DNA of 64,000 bases. Source: Falciphora oryzae. Lineage: Eukaryota > Ascomycota > Sordariomycetes > Magnaporthales > Magnaporthaceae. The DNA is taken from NCBI GenBank assembly GCA_000733355.1, contig JNVV01000002.1, positions 793,626-857,625 of the forward strand, written 5' to 3'. Of this stretch, positions 32,801 to 47,652 are shown piece after piece. How positions within the stretch are numbered: the first letter of the stretch is position 1; each line of letters opens with the position of its first letter. The position numbers were made by a program, and so were the translations under genes. Below the pieces are notes generated by a model. The model searched no databases. It saw only the letters and a program-made list of their open reading frames with translations, and was not told the DNA's origin.

Positions 32801-33855
32801 TACTTTGCGTGTGTTTCAATGTCACACTGCTCCATCGGGTACCAAAATAATTGAAGACTCAGAGCAAAGCAGGAACAGAAAAGAAAAAGGCTGGGTTCGA
32901 CTGGGGTGGAAGGGGTCTCCCCTGATCACATTTGGGCCTTGTCTGTTCTCTCCTGTCATCCCTGCGCCTGGGTCTGGTGGAAAGGACGGAAGCTAGCGCG
33001 GGTAGGGGGGTTGAGAGGGAGGAGAGGGCTTGCCCGCGCCCGCACCCGCCAGCCTGTCGGTCCCAACTGTGTGCCCGCCTCCAGGGCCGGGCAGACCGGG
33101 CGGGTGCGTCAAGGGTCTTCTTTTCACTGCCCTTGTTTGAGGTGCGCACTGCCGTGCATGGATGGAACGGGGAAACATCTTTGGAAGGGCCTCACTGCGC
33201 TATAATGTTACTCAACCCGTCTGGAATATCCAACATCAGACCATGCATACATGCGCGTACATTAGGCCGCGGATCATTGGAAAAACACGGTCAGGACGCA
33301 TGAAGCGGGAGAGCCGATAATAACGGCAATTGAATATTGAGCAGAGAAGAAAAATCGAGGCGATGGAAATGACCAAACCTCCATGCCGTGCTAGCCGTTG
33401 AGTCCACCGCGCAGGTTTACGGCGGGTGGCTCGAAAAAAAAGGACGCATCAACCCACACCTAAGGCAAGCGCACGGAAGGAGGAAAGTGCAAGCGAGCCA
33501 GATACCTGCAGCAGGATACGTTCCAGCCTAACCCTCGGGACACGATTCCGGTGACTGTTATTTGTGGCGGGAAAACGGTGACTGTCACCCAAGCCACTCG
33601 CACTCTAGTCATCAGTCAGGATGGAAGTCGGTTGACCAAGAGGGGCAGCAAAAGCACACGGACTTTTGCGGTCCCAAAACCAGGTTTTGCTCTCGTGCTG
33701 GCTCCATCTCTGTTCAGCCAACCACCTCGAGCCGAGCGAGCACGGACAGACAGCCCACGGCGCGGCGTGGCGTGGGGATGAATGGGCTCCCAAGTTCGTC
33801 CTAGCGGACTCCAAACACGAACGATGGAACAGCAAATCATGCAGCGCGGTGAGAG

Positions 33856-33876
33856 AAAAAAAAAAAAAAAAAAAAA
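33856..33876. repeat. Homopolymer A tract (21 bp)
   Basis: Uninterrupted A run in the gene-free region. Confidence 0.95.
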
Positions 33877-36800
33877 GGCAGCAGGAAGGATGAGATGGGG
33901 GGCGTGGGAAAGAAAGCAACGAGGCCAATCTATGAGGTGGGCGGAACGCGCGCCTTCCGGCTGGCAAACCTACCATCCCTCAGTCCGCCACCCCCATCCT
34001 CACGCCTCTTGACCTTTCGGTCTGGCGGTGAGGAATAAGAAAGAAAAGAGAAATGCTGAGCGGCGGAAACGAGGAGGGTGTGATGGAGGTGAGGGAGAAA
34101 AAATGGCTCGTTTGTGTTGGCGAGTTGCGATTGGGTCGTCAGCTAGCCGAGCTGTGGATGAAATCACAACGCCCGTGGCAATTGTGGCTGGAATAAGAGG
34201 TCATCGGCCATCTCCAAGCCATATTTTTTTTGCTTGTCGACGAGATCGTGCGGTGAGAGAGATCGACCCGGACCTCGTTCCCCGACCTGCCGGCAACGTT
34301 CACCTCTCTCCCTTGTTGACAGCAGCCCAGCCCTCGTTAGCACCCGCATGTTGGTTGGGCGGTCAAGCTGCGAACAGACAAATCAACTGCGCGTCGCTTA
34401 CCCCTTGTCACCACCTTCTTCTATCGGTGGGTTGGGGGCCAGAGTGAGAGGCCCCATATCCTCCCTCATGTACCTAATACCGGCCTGGGTGCCTGGCTTC
34501 CCGCGGGTAACAGCAAACAAGAAGCAACAAGGGGTGCGGAAGAGAAGAATAAGAGGAGAAAAGGCGGAAAGAGAAGATCCAGCAGGAACCAGCTGGTCCG
34601 CGCTTGTTCCTTAGCCCCCTCGCCGCCGTTGGTGATCGGCGATATGGGTGGAGCAAAAGAGTAGTCTGGAAGGGAGAAGAACATGAAGGACGGGAGACGG
34701 GCCAAGCTGCTTCCGCTGCTTCCATCCATCTTTGAAATCATTGCGTCTGACAACCCGCGTCAGCCTCAGGTCTTTGATGAGCCCATACGATTTGCTTCTT
34801 TCATACGACACAGTGGTACGTGCGTATGACGTAGCTGCGGTCTTTTTTTTTTTTTTTTTTTCGGGTAGAAATCATGACCATTTCTTTTCGTGATGGATGC
34901 ATTGATGGCCGGTTTGCTGTGCAAAGTCGAAACAGATCGGCAGCCAAAAACCCACCCACCTTTTTCTCGTCTCCCACCAAGAAGTCGTGGGGGTTGCAGC
35001 CCTCGGCCATGCCTGCAACAGCAGGTGGTGTCCTGCTTCTCCAACGGCGGGAGGCTTTTCTTCCCCCTTCCTGCAGATCGTGAAGGGGGGCCCAATGCGA
35101 GCGTGATTGGTAATCGTGGGATGCGACTTCGTGCTTGGGTGCTTCTCGCGTACGCACTTGGCGGCATAGGAAACCCCGACATGCCTCCAATTTGGGGTTG
35201 GGGCGCCTGGGAAGATTGCGTGGCACCATCAAGATGTGAGCTGTGAGGTGGGCATGCTACGAAAAGGGATCTGATATCGTCGTGGTCTTTCAATGGCAAG
35301 AGAGGATCCAATCCCCCTTGAGGGGTTGCGGAGGAGAATGATTGCGTGCCATCTGGACTCTTGGGTACGGCAAGTTCGTCTGCGGTCAAGGAGGTTGTGC
35401 AGGGGCATGGAGGGCTTGCAAAAAGCCATAAGGCTGAAAATGTGCACAGCCGTTTCTGGGGACGGACTGGCAGGGGACCGGGCGAGCAACGGGCAGCGGC
35501 TGGCTGGGGACGGGCTGGCAGCACATCTTGCGCTGGGCCGGGCAAGGGCAAGGGCGGAGGGGAGGGGAGGGGAGCCACACGGGCAGGTTCAGCAGAGCAG
35601 AACAAAAAGGCTTGTTGACAGCCAGCAAACGACAGGACGGACGTTCCCCGGCTCGTTAGGTGAGGGCGGCTTCTCCCCGGGAACCGCAGCTCGCTTCAAG
35701 GTCATGCTTGCATGAGGCGATGGGGTCTTTGTGCCTTCTGCTGGAGCGGGTTGAAACAGGGGGGACGACTGCGAAGGGGGGCTGGCCAGATCTCGCGGCC
35801 GCCACCCATGTCCTGTCCTGCGACCCTTGGCTTCTGGGAAGGGTCTGCGATCTCTCGAAGGATTCCATGTCATAAAACCGAGACCTATCGGCAGTAGACT
35901 GGGGCTGGACTGCCGTAGCATCGACGCGATGGATTCGCGCCGCCAGGCTCCAGGCGGGCAGGAAGCAAGCGAACAAACACACGTCACACCGACCGTTACC
36001 GTCTTCACGCCCTAGCGAGGCCAGCGCATGAAAGGCGCAACGCCTGCAAGAGCAAGGAGAGAAACAGAAGACGGGGCACCGGGTCTGCCGGAACGAAGCC
36101 GGCACGGCGGCCGACTGATTGAAACTGTCAGCCACCAAATATCGGTGAGGGTTTCGACGAGTGGGGGTTGAGGCAGAAAGGCCCGAGTGGCCAAGGCGAG
36201 CGGAGGAGGAGGCCATGCCGCCGCGTTTCCGTTTTGGAGCAAAACATTGCAAACATCAAAAAAGACACAAGAAGTGAGGCAGCAACAAGAAGAAGAAAAA
36301 AAGAAAAAAAAAAGGCCCAAGCTCCCTCAACGCAGACGCGCGGAGCAGCCTGCCAAAAACGGGCAAACGGGCGCCCCGATCAGACTGCTCTCGAGTCATC
36401 GACTTGGCAGGTGCGTGCTTTGGGTTTTGGCGTAGCGCCAAACGGTGGCACAGAGGGTGAGCTGAGGAGGGAGCGAGCGACGACAAGCAAGTCCAATGAG
36501 ATTGACATCGAGATGCGCTGCTACCAGGCCCAATTCGACAACTCAAGCGAGGTTGTCATGTGGGGGAGCGTGGGTGAGGGACAAGGCCTCCTGGCACCCA
36601 ACGGACGAACAGAATAACCAAGTTCCACCACCGCAAGCCCGATCGATAAGTTGTGGCCGCCGGGTAAGCGCCTCCCGCCAGCCGTCCGTATTTCCTCACC
36701 GTTGTGGATATATGCATAATTACCTCGACGCCGGGCCCAGTCCGATATCCCGCAACGGGGCCGTGTCTCGATGTTAGCGGCCAGATGACTGCAAGCTCTT

Positions 36801-37844
36801 GCGAACTCTGCGGAGAAGGGCGAGATGAGACTGAATCTAACCTGCCTTGCCTGTGCCGTACTACAACACACACAACAACACACCCGCGGACACTCCGTCT
36901 GCCGTAATATTGGAAGCACAGACGACCGGCCAGTTTCCTGTTGTGTTTGCTGAGGCGACGGCCGAGTCAGTCTGGCATCGCATCGTGCCGTCGGATCGGC
37001 GTTGGTTCTCTGCACTCTCTCACACTCGGCGTCTCCCTCCCTTCTGTGCCTCGTACTCGACCCATTATTCTCCTCTTTTTTGTTTATTTTGTTTCTCCTA
37101 TTTCTGGCTCGGTCGGTCTTTTGGGATCCAGACGCCGACGGCTCAGGCAAGCTGGGGTTGGGCTTGTTGTTTGCGGCGTCCCGGGATGGAATCTGCCGAG
37201 CTCCTTTTCTCTGCGCCCTGCAACTGGTATCGTCGCATCAGGCTCCAACGGTGTGGAAAACTTTGTTTGACAATATAGCCCCACCCAGCAATGGCTTCGG
37301 CTTCGACTTCTGGTCTCGGGCGGCCAGACGAGAGTCCCCCGGCTGGTGTGATTCGGTCTGGAGGTGGGCCGGCCGGTGAAAATCGAACGGTCACGTTATT
37401 TAGACGCACCCCTCCGCCGGGGCGTGGCCGCGGCCTCACTGGTGGCCCTCAAGTTCCATCCGTCGTTAGCGCAGAATCGACTCCCCGCCCTGGATGGACG
37501 GGCAATGAGCGAGGGTCCCCCTAATCTTGCACGCCCCTCCTTTTCAATCTGTAGCGACGACGGCAACGCAACACTGTCGAGGTACCGGTGACCTTGACGC
37601 TGCAATCGGGGATGCTGCCGGCGCAGGCCCCCCCCCCCCCCTTTGTGTAATTCCCTTGCCAATTTTTGGCCGATTGGCCGGGCTCCATTGCAGATGGGGA
37701 AAACAAAAGTCAAGGACCCGCTTGCTCGTAAAGTCAGATGGGATGCGACCGACGACGCAACAGTGTGTAGAATTGATTGCCATGGACCACCCGCAATCAC
37801 TCTTTGCTCCGTGTTGCAGGAATTGTCCGATCCGTATTGTCCAC

Positions 37845-37848
<4 letters not shown>

Positions 37849-37879
<31 letters not shown>
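37849..37879. repeat. Homopolymer T tract (31 bp)
   Basis: Longest homopolymer in the window; length in the assembly is approximate for such runs. Confidence 0.95.
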
Positions 37880-37881
<2 letters not shown>

Positions 37882-40800
37882 CTTGTTCTCGTGTCGGTAC
37901 TTTCGTCTTCATCGCCACTCATTATCAAATGCGCTCGGGGCAGCTGACAAAATGAGCAAAATGTGACGTCTGATCTGTCGTGCGTCCGTTGGTCCAGGGG
38001 AGATTGGGACGCGCGCCAGTGTGATGCACCGCCTTTCTCACTGTGACCTGGTCCGAGGTCCTGACGCCAACGCCCCGGGCTGTCGCTTCTGGTTACCGTC
38101 AATGGCAGCGCTTCTGTCGAGCACTTGTGCCGGCTCCACCAATCCTCGTGAGCCGGTGAGCGAACATCAGGGCCCCCTCCAGTCTGGCAGAGCACCAAAA
38201 GAAAGCTTGAGCTCTTTGCGTGGCTGTCGACCCCCTGGAGGGAGCGTGGAGGTTCGGGATCAGGCCCTCTTGACCTCCGTACCTTGCACAAACTCCAGAT
38301 ACTCGGGAAAGGGCCTACCACCCAGAACGGTTCATTGGGGAAAGCCTGTGGCAAGGGGTCACATTTGGGGTACCTAGCAGCTAGCTGGGTGCTGGCCGGC
38401 TTGGGGATAGCTCTCCCCCTGGTCGCCCACCCAGCTTGCCGTGCTTGCTCAGCCAGGCGGGCAAATCTCCGAGCAAAGACCTGACAGGGAACAGACTCCA
38501 GAGCAAGGTTCATGGGGTGGGACTGCCCACCACCAGTGCGACCAGGAGGGCGGGATGGCTCTGGAGCGACAGGGACTGCTGACAAGGCCTCTCCCTCTCC
38601 CAGTCTCCAGCCCGTCCCAGCAGAGCGGGATGGCCTGCATAACAATGCAGCATACCTGGTCACCCAGCTTTTTGTGCCCCTCACACCCCTGGGCATTCGT
38701 GCCCGTTTATCGACCAGCGCCGTTGTGCAACATCCTCGTCTCTCCGCGCGCTCCAGCCCGCCCGCCTGGTCATCCCCATCCATTCTCTGCGGGACGATGA
38801 ATGGGCTGCAGGGCCCTGTGGTCATCATGGGTCCTCACGATGTGCGTGAACGGATGGACAGGCCATGCCTGAAGATGTTGATGGTTGCTCACCCTGGCTG
38901 GTTGCGTCTCGATCAAGTCACTGCCAGTCGAATGGGCTGGGCTCCCGAGCTGCCGGCTCAAGGATTGGTGCAGCCGTAGCCAATGCAAACGCATGGGGAA
39001 ATGCACATCCGCGAAGTGACCGAATAGTTGACCGCGTCTTTTTTGGCCACTGCCACCTGACTGGGTGGACATTTATAGCACGAACTATCTGGAGGGACCA
39101 AAGTCTGCCCAGAGTTCGGAAGATGGCGACAAACGACCAGGCAAGGAGCAAGAAAGGACTCGCTCAAAATAGTATTGCCACTCAGGTTCATGCTTAGCGC
39201 TGGCGCATCCACACCGTGCTTGCACCATCATGCAATGATCGCCCATAGTGCCAGGAGAAGAAGCCATTTGGTAGTTGCGAAACGGCATCCGACACTTGTT
39301 CAACGCTGCCTGACGTCAAATTGATGGTGTCGGCGCCCCTAATTCCCACCAAGTGGCAAGCCGAAACGGAGAAGGAGAAAAGTAAAGCAAACGAGATTAG
39401 GTCATTGTGCAGAGATGCCACACCTCTACAGCCACATGTGTTTTCCATCGAGAACACAGGCACGACAGGTAAAGCAGCAGCGTGTGGTGTGTAGATGGGT
39501 TGTTTGGAAGGATCGGGCAAGATGGAGGGAGGCATGCCGACGCCAGGGGTAGCAGGAGATACGGCGGCATGCCCTCCTCTCCCGATGTTGCTTGCGTCGA
39601 TATGCGCGATTATTTTGTCTGGCACACATCACAGCAGGACGATATTGGCGTGGCTCGGACCATCCACACCACCAGCTGGGTCTTTTCTTGCCGTTGGCTC
39701 TCACTCCGCCGGCGAAGCGGCCAGCCGCGGCCGCCCACTATCAATGTATTATTTCCGGTTGGGCGCAGTGTCGCATTCCTAGAACCGAAAGTGGCCGAGC
39801 CGTTTCCATTGACGCGCGCCCGGCAGAGCGTATCCCATGGTTCGTGCACATTTGCAGGATGATCAGCGGCGGACACTAGGCTGAGAGAAAACGCACCAAC
39901 CGCAGCTGTCACATCGAACTTGCAGCTCACGTCCGAGGCTGTGCCAACGGCTGTCTGTTCTCCCTCCCCCTTCGCCGCCACACCTCCCTGTCGTATTTCC
40001 GTCACCCATCCACACACATCCCATGCACACGCAGATTTGAGATTGTTTCCTCAACTGCGCTACGGAACGGCATTGAGGCTGAGGCCTGTTCATATCGAAA
40101 GAGTACCGTGCCCTCAATATCCCTACCCGGCATATCAAGCCCTGCGTTGAGCAAACAAGACGTGCAAGAGGCCACATCTGCCCCAGAGGACCCAGTGATT
40201 GTTTCCCCGGCTGTGGTCGTGCGCTCGAGGATTGAGACCGGACAGCCATGGAGCAGAAAACCTTGAGGGTGACTTTGGAGCCCACATCTCAAACATTCCC
40301 CTCCGTTTCCTTTTCTTTTCTCTTCTTAATTTTGGCCCAAGCATCCACCCGGACCCCGCTAGCATCCCACGCTGCAAGCCAGGGCCCAGCACACCGGGCC
40401 ACCAAAGGATCGATTTCCTGTCCCATCCCTGTCCGTCACCTCTGGTCCTGCGCCCAACTTCATGCAGCCTGTGCTTTTGGCCCACCCCGTCCGACCCAAA
40501 CATTCCATCCTCACCGTGCAGTCCATCCAACTCCAACGGGGAATCAACGGTCAAGGGGTTTTTCGTTGGCATTGACAGATGAACCCTGGCCCCTCTTCCC
40601 GCCATCCCTGCTCGGGCTGGAATTTGAGGCCCATGTCAGTTTCCTGCTGCCCGCTCGTTGAGTTTTGTTGGTTTTTATTGTGACATCGAGATGGGAGTGT
40701 GCCTTTTCAGAATGCGGTCCAAGAGACAGATGACAGCAAGCAGCTGTGGACGAAGGCGTTCCTATCCGCCCCCAGCCCCTTGCTTAGGCTGACTTGGCCT

Positions 40801-43800
40801 TGCTTGACGGGTCACTAGGCTCTGGGCGGACTAGCCGCAGGCCTCCCCGCCGTCACAATATCGATAAAATAGGATATGGTGGTTTTGCCCCCGACAGCGC
40901 AAGGTTCTATTTATGTTATTTGTCTCCCACGTCCACCACGCCCTGGCCTGAGCACTGAGCTGGCGCCTTGCGACCGTTGATCGACGCATACCAAACCCTT
41001 CACGTGCTCTAGCTCACATCACACATCACAAAGTCAGCCTTCCCTCGCGACAGCGTGCGGTTCGAGGCGTCACGTAATTTCGGGTTCCATCAGCTCCATC
41101 CCCGCGTAGCACCTTGCTCCTGCTCGTGTCCCTGTTGGAAGACAAGATAGCCCTTGTTCCTTTCCAGCTGGATTTTATAGGCGCAACCAAGGCCGAGCTT
41201 CAACTGTGCTAGTAACACTCCGTAAGTCGTGATCTCTGGTGTATCGTGAACCATTCTCCCGGACAAGACGGGCCACATTCCAGGTCGCCTCCCGGTCCAG
41301 CCTGCGCCGTCCCGTGGCTGGGGGACTTTTTAACACGTCTGAGCCCGCTTTGGGTCAAGTGGAAGTGTTTCGGTACGGATTCCCATCCCCGACTCAGGCA
41401 GTGGCCGCGTGCACGGCCCCTTTGATCGGCGGTCGTCCGCTCCTTCCTCCAGAGAGCCTGTTTGGGCCGGAGGGGAAGAAAGAAATTGAGAGGGAGACAA
41501 AAAGGATAGGGCAGCTCATTAAAGGGAGAAAAAGAAAATAAACACACAAACACGCACCAAAAAAGAAGTGGACGAGAAAAATCTGACTGCGTCTCCTGGA
41601 CCTCCTCAGCTATCGGCTTGGCGCGGCCCGGACACAGCGTTGAAATCCGTCCTGACACTTGTGCCACTTGCTTTTAGTTTGCAACGGCCACCGACCACGA
41701 TCATCCCTGTCCATCTGCATTTTGGCACGAACCACCCTGCGATTCCAACAGTGCCATCCTGGATTTGGCGCGTGGCTGCTCCCGAAAGGCAAAACCGCCA
41801 TCAAGAGCAAGAGAAGAGCAACGGCGACGAGGACGAAGACGACGAACAAGGTGGTTGCGCGCCGCCAGCAGCCCGACCGCCCACATTGTCTCCTTGCCGT
41901 TCCTCGATCTCTGGGCTTGCCACACCGGTCCCGTACTATATCTGAGGAGGAATCGGATCGCACAGCCCGCGACAGGTCCAATCAGTTGCTGCCCTGGACC
42001 CGACACCCGTCAATTCACCACCACCGCAGGCCTGTGGTGTGTTGTCGGTCTCACCCACGAGTCCCGAGAGCGTCTCTCCCGGATCGCGGCTGTTCTCGCT
42101 CCCGATCGTATAATATTTCAGCCACGAGGGGGCTTCAGTTCCACCACCAAGCTGCGGCACGCGCGCACGGCCTCGGGTCCCTTTCTGACGAGAAGGACGA
42201 CGTTGGACCGACCGACCTCTTGCTTCTAGGCCGCCGGGCCATACCGGGGAGCTCGGACGTCATTCATTGCGTTGCTTGTTTGTGACGAGCTTTCAGCTCC
42301 AGGCACTTGCCACTCGCCTCGGTAAGCAAGGGCGGCGACACTCCCACACGAAAGTGAATTAGCGCTTGCGCTGCGCCGCGTGCACGCCTCGCATCAAGCA
42401 GGAGAGGAGATGATGGCTCCAGTTGCTGACGCCCATTCACCCCTAGGGCTGAGAGAAATAACCGTGTTATTTCTTTCCTCACTTTACCCTGTCTCTTGCA
42501 CCTTTCGTGCTTTATTTTATTTGTCCCGAGGACAGACTCTGCGCATCACCCAGCGCGGATTCTTCCCAATCATTTTCCACGCTTGGTTAGTCTCTGTTCA
42601 GGTGAGCACATGCAGCTTTCGCTCTTTCTCCCCTCCTCTCGTGTGTCCAAAATCCAGAGTCTCGTCACACTGTTGTCCTCGGGTGGCGCTTTTCTGTGTA
42701 ATCGAAATTATCCTCACGAGCCGGCCGCATTTGCACGTTGCCAATCCGCCACACTCTGAGCCCACGTCGATGCCGGCGTATTTAGCCGCTATTTATTCCC
42801 TCCCAGAAAAGCCCAAGCCGCATCCATTCCACATAGCACGAGGATGCTCCCCGTCATGCTGTCGAGTGGCAAGGTCCGGGCTGCCTGCTCTCCCGCTCTC
42901 CCCTGCCGTCGCTGAAGAACGGACAAAAAGCATCCTTCCCGCGCTCGCGAGCACTTGTCTGCCAGGGGTCATTCCATACTCCCCTGCCAAACCCCAACAT
43001 TCACTCGAGAGCGCGTCTAAACCAGGCGCGCAGTTGAGAACAGACGCGTTTCCGTCTCCAGCATTGCGTCATAAAATTGTCGGTGCCGCCGCATCTACCC
43101 TTGCTTCAGGGCGGCCCCCTCCCCTTCAACACCCTGCATCAGCGGTGCACAAGCGTGTGCACCCCTTCCGCACCCCAGCACCCATCCATGTCAAGCGCAA
43201 CCTCCAACCTTAGGCACCGAAGTCCAGACTGGGATGTTTTGCTCTTCTTTTTGACAACCCAGGGGTGGTGCATGGACTAATATATTTGACAGACGAGTTG
43301 CTCCCTTCCTGCCTGCGAGAACTCCGGACCACGGACGATAATAGCACCTTGTCTCAACCTCCAGCACTGACGTCCAAGCCTGGTGGCTTGCTTGCAAGTA
43401 AGACCTCACCCCACGCCCCGTCTCCCAGTCCGTGGGAGCCATGCCCGAGACATGGCATCGGGATCCCGACTGACCGGATGGCAGAGGGATACCTAGTCCC
43501 GTCAGTGCCACAGCCAGCCGCGCTACTGTGCCACCGACCTTTTCGTGTGTGCGGCCCTCTCCGTCCATCACAACCCTATCGGAAAGCTGGTATGTGCACA
43601 TTTCCTTTGCTTCTTCTCCCCCTCACATTTTCTTTTCTCGATCTCTCGGCTACGCCACCCTTTTTCCATCTTCTCCCTCCCCCAACCCGCCTCCTGCTGG
43701 TTGGTTTTTGCTCGGCGGACAGCGCGGCGCGCAGCACGCGTTCGTTCGCTTGCGGCCTGAAATTACGTTTCAGGGGTGTGCTGTTCTGATGCGCCACCCG

Positions 43801-46800
43801 TTCGGGACTTTTCCAAGCATGGGTGTTGCAGGTGTGCAAGCGATCCTGTTTCAATCTCGGCAACGTTCCACCCTAGTTCCACTTGAGGCATCGCATGAAT
43901 TTGCTCAAATTTCTAGCCTCTGTCCTCCTATTTCGCCGTCGACGTCTCTATGGTTCCCGCGCACCACACGTTCTATTTTAATCCTGGCAGCAGATCATAT
44001 CTTTTCCCTACCTTTTTGCCTCTTCCAGGGGGGCGGTGCTAGCTCTGTTTTGCTACGACGTCGCCGACATCAGAGACGGAAACGGCTACGCGACAGAATC
44101 GACACCAGGGATTGGCAAGCGCAGACGTGTTGACGGTTTTTTCTTTGCTTTAAAGAAATCAGTGCTCGCCACCGTCGTGGTTTCAGACCGGGAAGCTTGC
44201 TTTCGAACAACACACCAAAAGACACTGACAAGAAGGCCACACACCTCGTGATAAGCGGCCTCACTCAGTCCTGCCGAACTCTGCCCAACCGACCAAGTTG
44301 AGCGACTCGCCAGCATTGATTTGCAGGGGAGCCACGACAAGAGCCAAAACTCAAAAACCATCTCTCTGGTGAGTCTGTCTCGCTGTCGCCCAATGTTATG
44401 GCACGGCCCCTGCCCTCCCCCTCCCACACCCCCCCAGAAGGTCGGGTTGCGCCAGTACAACCCATGCCGGCGATTTTTCTTGCCACGGGACGGGGCACCA
44501 CGACTTCCACCACATCGGCGCGCCAACCTGGACGAGGTCACCACCGCCGACCGAGTACCTGAGCAACCCTCGAGAGTAACCGGCCGGACCCGTGGGTTGG
44601 GGGACACAAACGATCACCGTCGTACATGCACGCAACCGGCGCGGCTGGTGACTCGAGCAAAACACTGACGATACATCTCGCCGACAGCCCGACATACCTC
44701 TCGACAACAGTCTCTATGGGATTGGCAATGGCTCCTCATCGCCAGGCCCCGGGCCAGTTTAAGGAAGAGCCCAATGACTCTGTAAGTGCTGCACTATGCT
44801 ATGGCACCGTCCGTCCATCTAGTCACGCATCCTCCAGTCCGCGTTTCTCTCCCATTCTTCGGTCGTCAAGGCCTATCCGATCCCCAGCCCGCCTGTGTTG
44901 CCCACATACTCCACCCCCGCCATGTCCCGGTAGTCCCGAGGCGGCCTCGGCCGGTGGTGACCTGTCAAGCGCGGCAGGAAGCCGCGCGGAACAGCCTGAA
45001 TCGCTGTGTGGTGCCCTCCACAATTTTCGGGGATCCGCCGTGACAAGCGCCGATCAGCGATCCCTGGCTGTGGCCCTCGCAGCCTTTCGAGTGAGAGACG
45101 CGCAACCGCCACGATATTTTGGTCGGCGGGCGCGGCATTTGGGGGCTTTCGATTATTTTTGTTGCTTCTATCGTTTCCAGAAGATTGCGGGCCTGTCGCA
45201 AGCTTGGCCGGGATGGGCATAGGGGCCATGTGGGAGTTGCAGGGGGGTCCCGTTTCACCAAGTGCCAGGCTGCGCGCCCGCTGCGACACGGCACTGTGGA
45301 TGGCTGCACCAAGTTTGTCCCAAATCTGGGTGCGAGGACATTTTGTTTGACGGATCAGCCACCCTCACTGCGACGACAACCCATGTCCCTTCTCGGTACT
45401 GTGCACAAGCACGACGCTCTGCGACCCCCGTGCCGCCCGGCACCGAACCACAGCGAAGCTGAGCACGCACACATCCCGTTACACGCATTCACACGCACGC
45501 ACGCTTGCAAGCACACACAGACGTGCGCTGTGGTTCCCCGCAAGTCAACAGCCTGGGTTGGGTCTCCCGTCCTTGGTCCAAGGCCTGGATGACGGGAACT
45601 GCTGCATCTACGGTTGAAAGCCGCCGTTCTTGGTGCGACGGTTGCTGAGGTGGTTCGAGTCGGCGCAGACTGACTGAGTAGCCACAACGCAAGCGCGAAA
45701 CTGCCGGGGTTGTCCACGCCAGCCCAGCCTGGATGCCCTGGGCTAAAAAGCACGCCGTCGACAACGAACCCCTGGGCTTGCAACGGCGGCGGGGCTGGGA
45801 AAACGCTCCTGGCGCGTGCTGTCGAACCCGCCACCACCACCGACACCACCAGTGGGCAGCCGTCTGAGCGCTTTCGTTGTCAAGCCCCCCTCATTCCACC
45901 TCACGTCCCTCGACAAGCCCACCTCAGTGTCACGCTCGCGTGTCCATGTTAGCACAACGTCCTAGTCCCATGGCAGCAAGTGCACTAGCCCTATTCGGAT
46001 GCCGACACCGTATCGTCTAGTCTGGACTTGGCGGAACCGGCAGAGTTTTGCGTGCTGCCTGGAAACGGTCTAGCACGGCTGGTCACTTTCAGAGGCAACA
46101 GTTGCGAGCAAGGAGGCCCATGCCAAGCCCAGCGGCACATGGCACGGTACAGCGATTCAGATGGACTGGCCGCAGGACAGTCTCGTCTTGATAGCTGCCG
46201 AGTAGTGTGAGAGAAAAGGGAAGAGAAACGGCTCCTCCAAATCCTCCCGGCGCCAGCGCAGCAAATGACCTCGCTGCACTGCGCGATAGCACTCTTCAGG
46301 GCCATTCCTCTCATTAGCCGTTGGGTTTAGCGGCTGCAGCACGCGTCTGGCTGGCCCGACAGGCAGCTAGCACGAGGTACTAGGGACTTTGGCCTGCAGA
46401 GGCAAGGACCGCCAGCCACCCTGGCGCAAGCCTGCATCCTCCGTTGGAGAATGGCCAGGGGGGCCTCGCACACACCGCCTCCCATGCATGCACCAAATGC
46501 GCCCCACACACACCTCAGACCACAACTCCCACTCACACTCCCACGCACACCCCCGTGTCCCCTGCTCGCCCCCTTGCCTCCCAAGTGGGCCATGGTGGTG
46601 ATTGGCCCTGGCTTGTCGACTCGGGCACACGGCCAGTGGCCGCCAATGGGAAGACAGGTTGGCTCGCCCCTTGCCCACGACTCCTGCCCATGCCTTGGTT
46701 CCATCGTCATCCTTGATTCGCTCCACACGTCTCGAGGGGGCCGCCTCCTCGTGCGTGCAGCAGCAAAGGAGCACTGGTCCCAAGTGCCAGGCAGGCTGCT

Positions 46801-47269
46801 TGCAGGCAAGCAGCGGACGACAGGGCCAGGACCCCCAGGGTACGAGGAGAAGAGAGAATTTACTTTTTTTTTTCATCACACACCGCGAGCTATATCAGAC
46901 CTGCCCCAAAATTATTACCCCTATTGCCCGCGACCACACCACCAACCATGTCCCCATCACCGCGCTGTCATTGAATCCCCACATATATGCTACACGGGTA
47001 CTTTGCCCCCTGGTCGTCTTCCGACTGCCCATCTTCTTTTCACTCTGCGAATCAGTATCTTCCCGGGGACGCCTTTTAACCGTGCCCATCCCCTGTGCTG
47101 CGTCCTTGCTCCATCCAACCTGTCCATCTATTCGTTCCGAGATCTCGCACAAACCTTCGCGTCGGTCCCGGTTCTTTTTTGCCCAAGTCTCCCCCGTCGC
47201 GTCCTTTTTGACAGTCGCGTGGTCTTAGCTCAGCATTCAGTGAAGGAAGAGCCGGCCAGTTCGAACGGT

Positions 47270-47323
47270 ATGACTTTCCCCTGCAACAGGAGGATCTCGC
47301 TTGGGGCTTCTCCGGATTCCTGA
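47270..47323 (+). promoter_or_regulatory. uORF 1 in the probable medA-like leader (17 codons)
   Basis: ATG 47270-47272 to TGA 47321-47323. It is the first of three ATGs between 47270 and the main start; its presence in the mRNA depends on the transcription start. The ATG lies in a GGTATGAC context that could also be a splice donor. Confidence 0.4.
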
Positions 47324-47571
47324 CCCCTGCACTTGGTGGTGGCGGCGAGGGATTCGGTTCTGGACCGGCCCCCCGACACAGGCTTCCCCGTTTTATTCTC
47401 TTGTGAGGGGAGGCTTCTGGCCGCTGTAGTACGCGTGCTGGGCAAGTCACTGGGGCCACCACCCACCACTACACACGCGCGCGAGCGCGCACACACACGA
47501 CACACTCCTGCGCACCCCCGTACCCGTCCTTCCTCCCGAGGCCTAGCCCGTCTAGCCAGCTACCCTGGTCA

Positions 47572-47652
47572 ATGGCGGCAGGCTACCCCCTGCCAATCGA
47601 CACTTTGCCCCAAGAAAAAAAAATAAAATACCCCAAGTGTGTCTGTCCATGA
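47572..47652 (+). promoter_or_regulatory. uORF 2, stop overlaps the start of uORF 3
   Basis: ATG 47572-47574, 26 codons, TGA 47650-47652. Its stop overlaps the next uORF start as ATGA (ATG 47649-47651). Confidence 0.5.

Noticed and set aside
33849..33880. Poly-A tail of a retrogene
   Set aside because: No coding remnant precedes the run on either strand and no target-site duplication is seen.
37797..38828. 343-codon minus-strand frame in the 17-kb spacer
   Set aside because: It crosses a 31-bp T run (poly-Lys) and shows no domain, splice signals or biased codon use.
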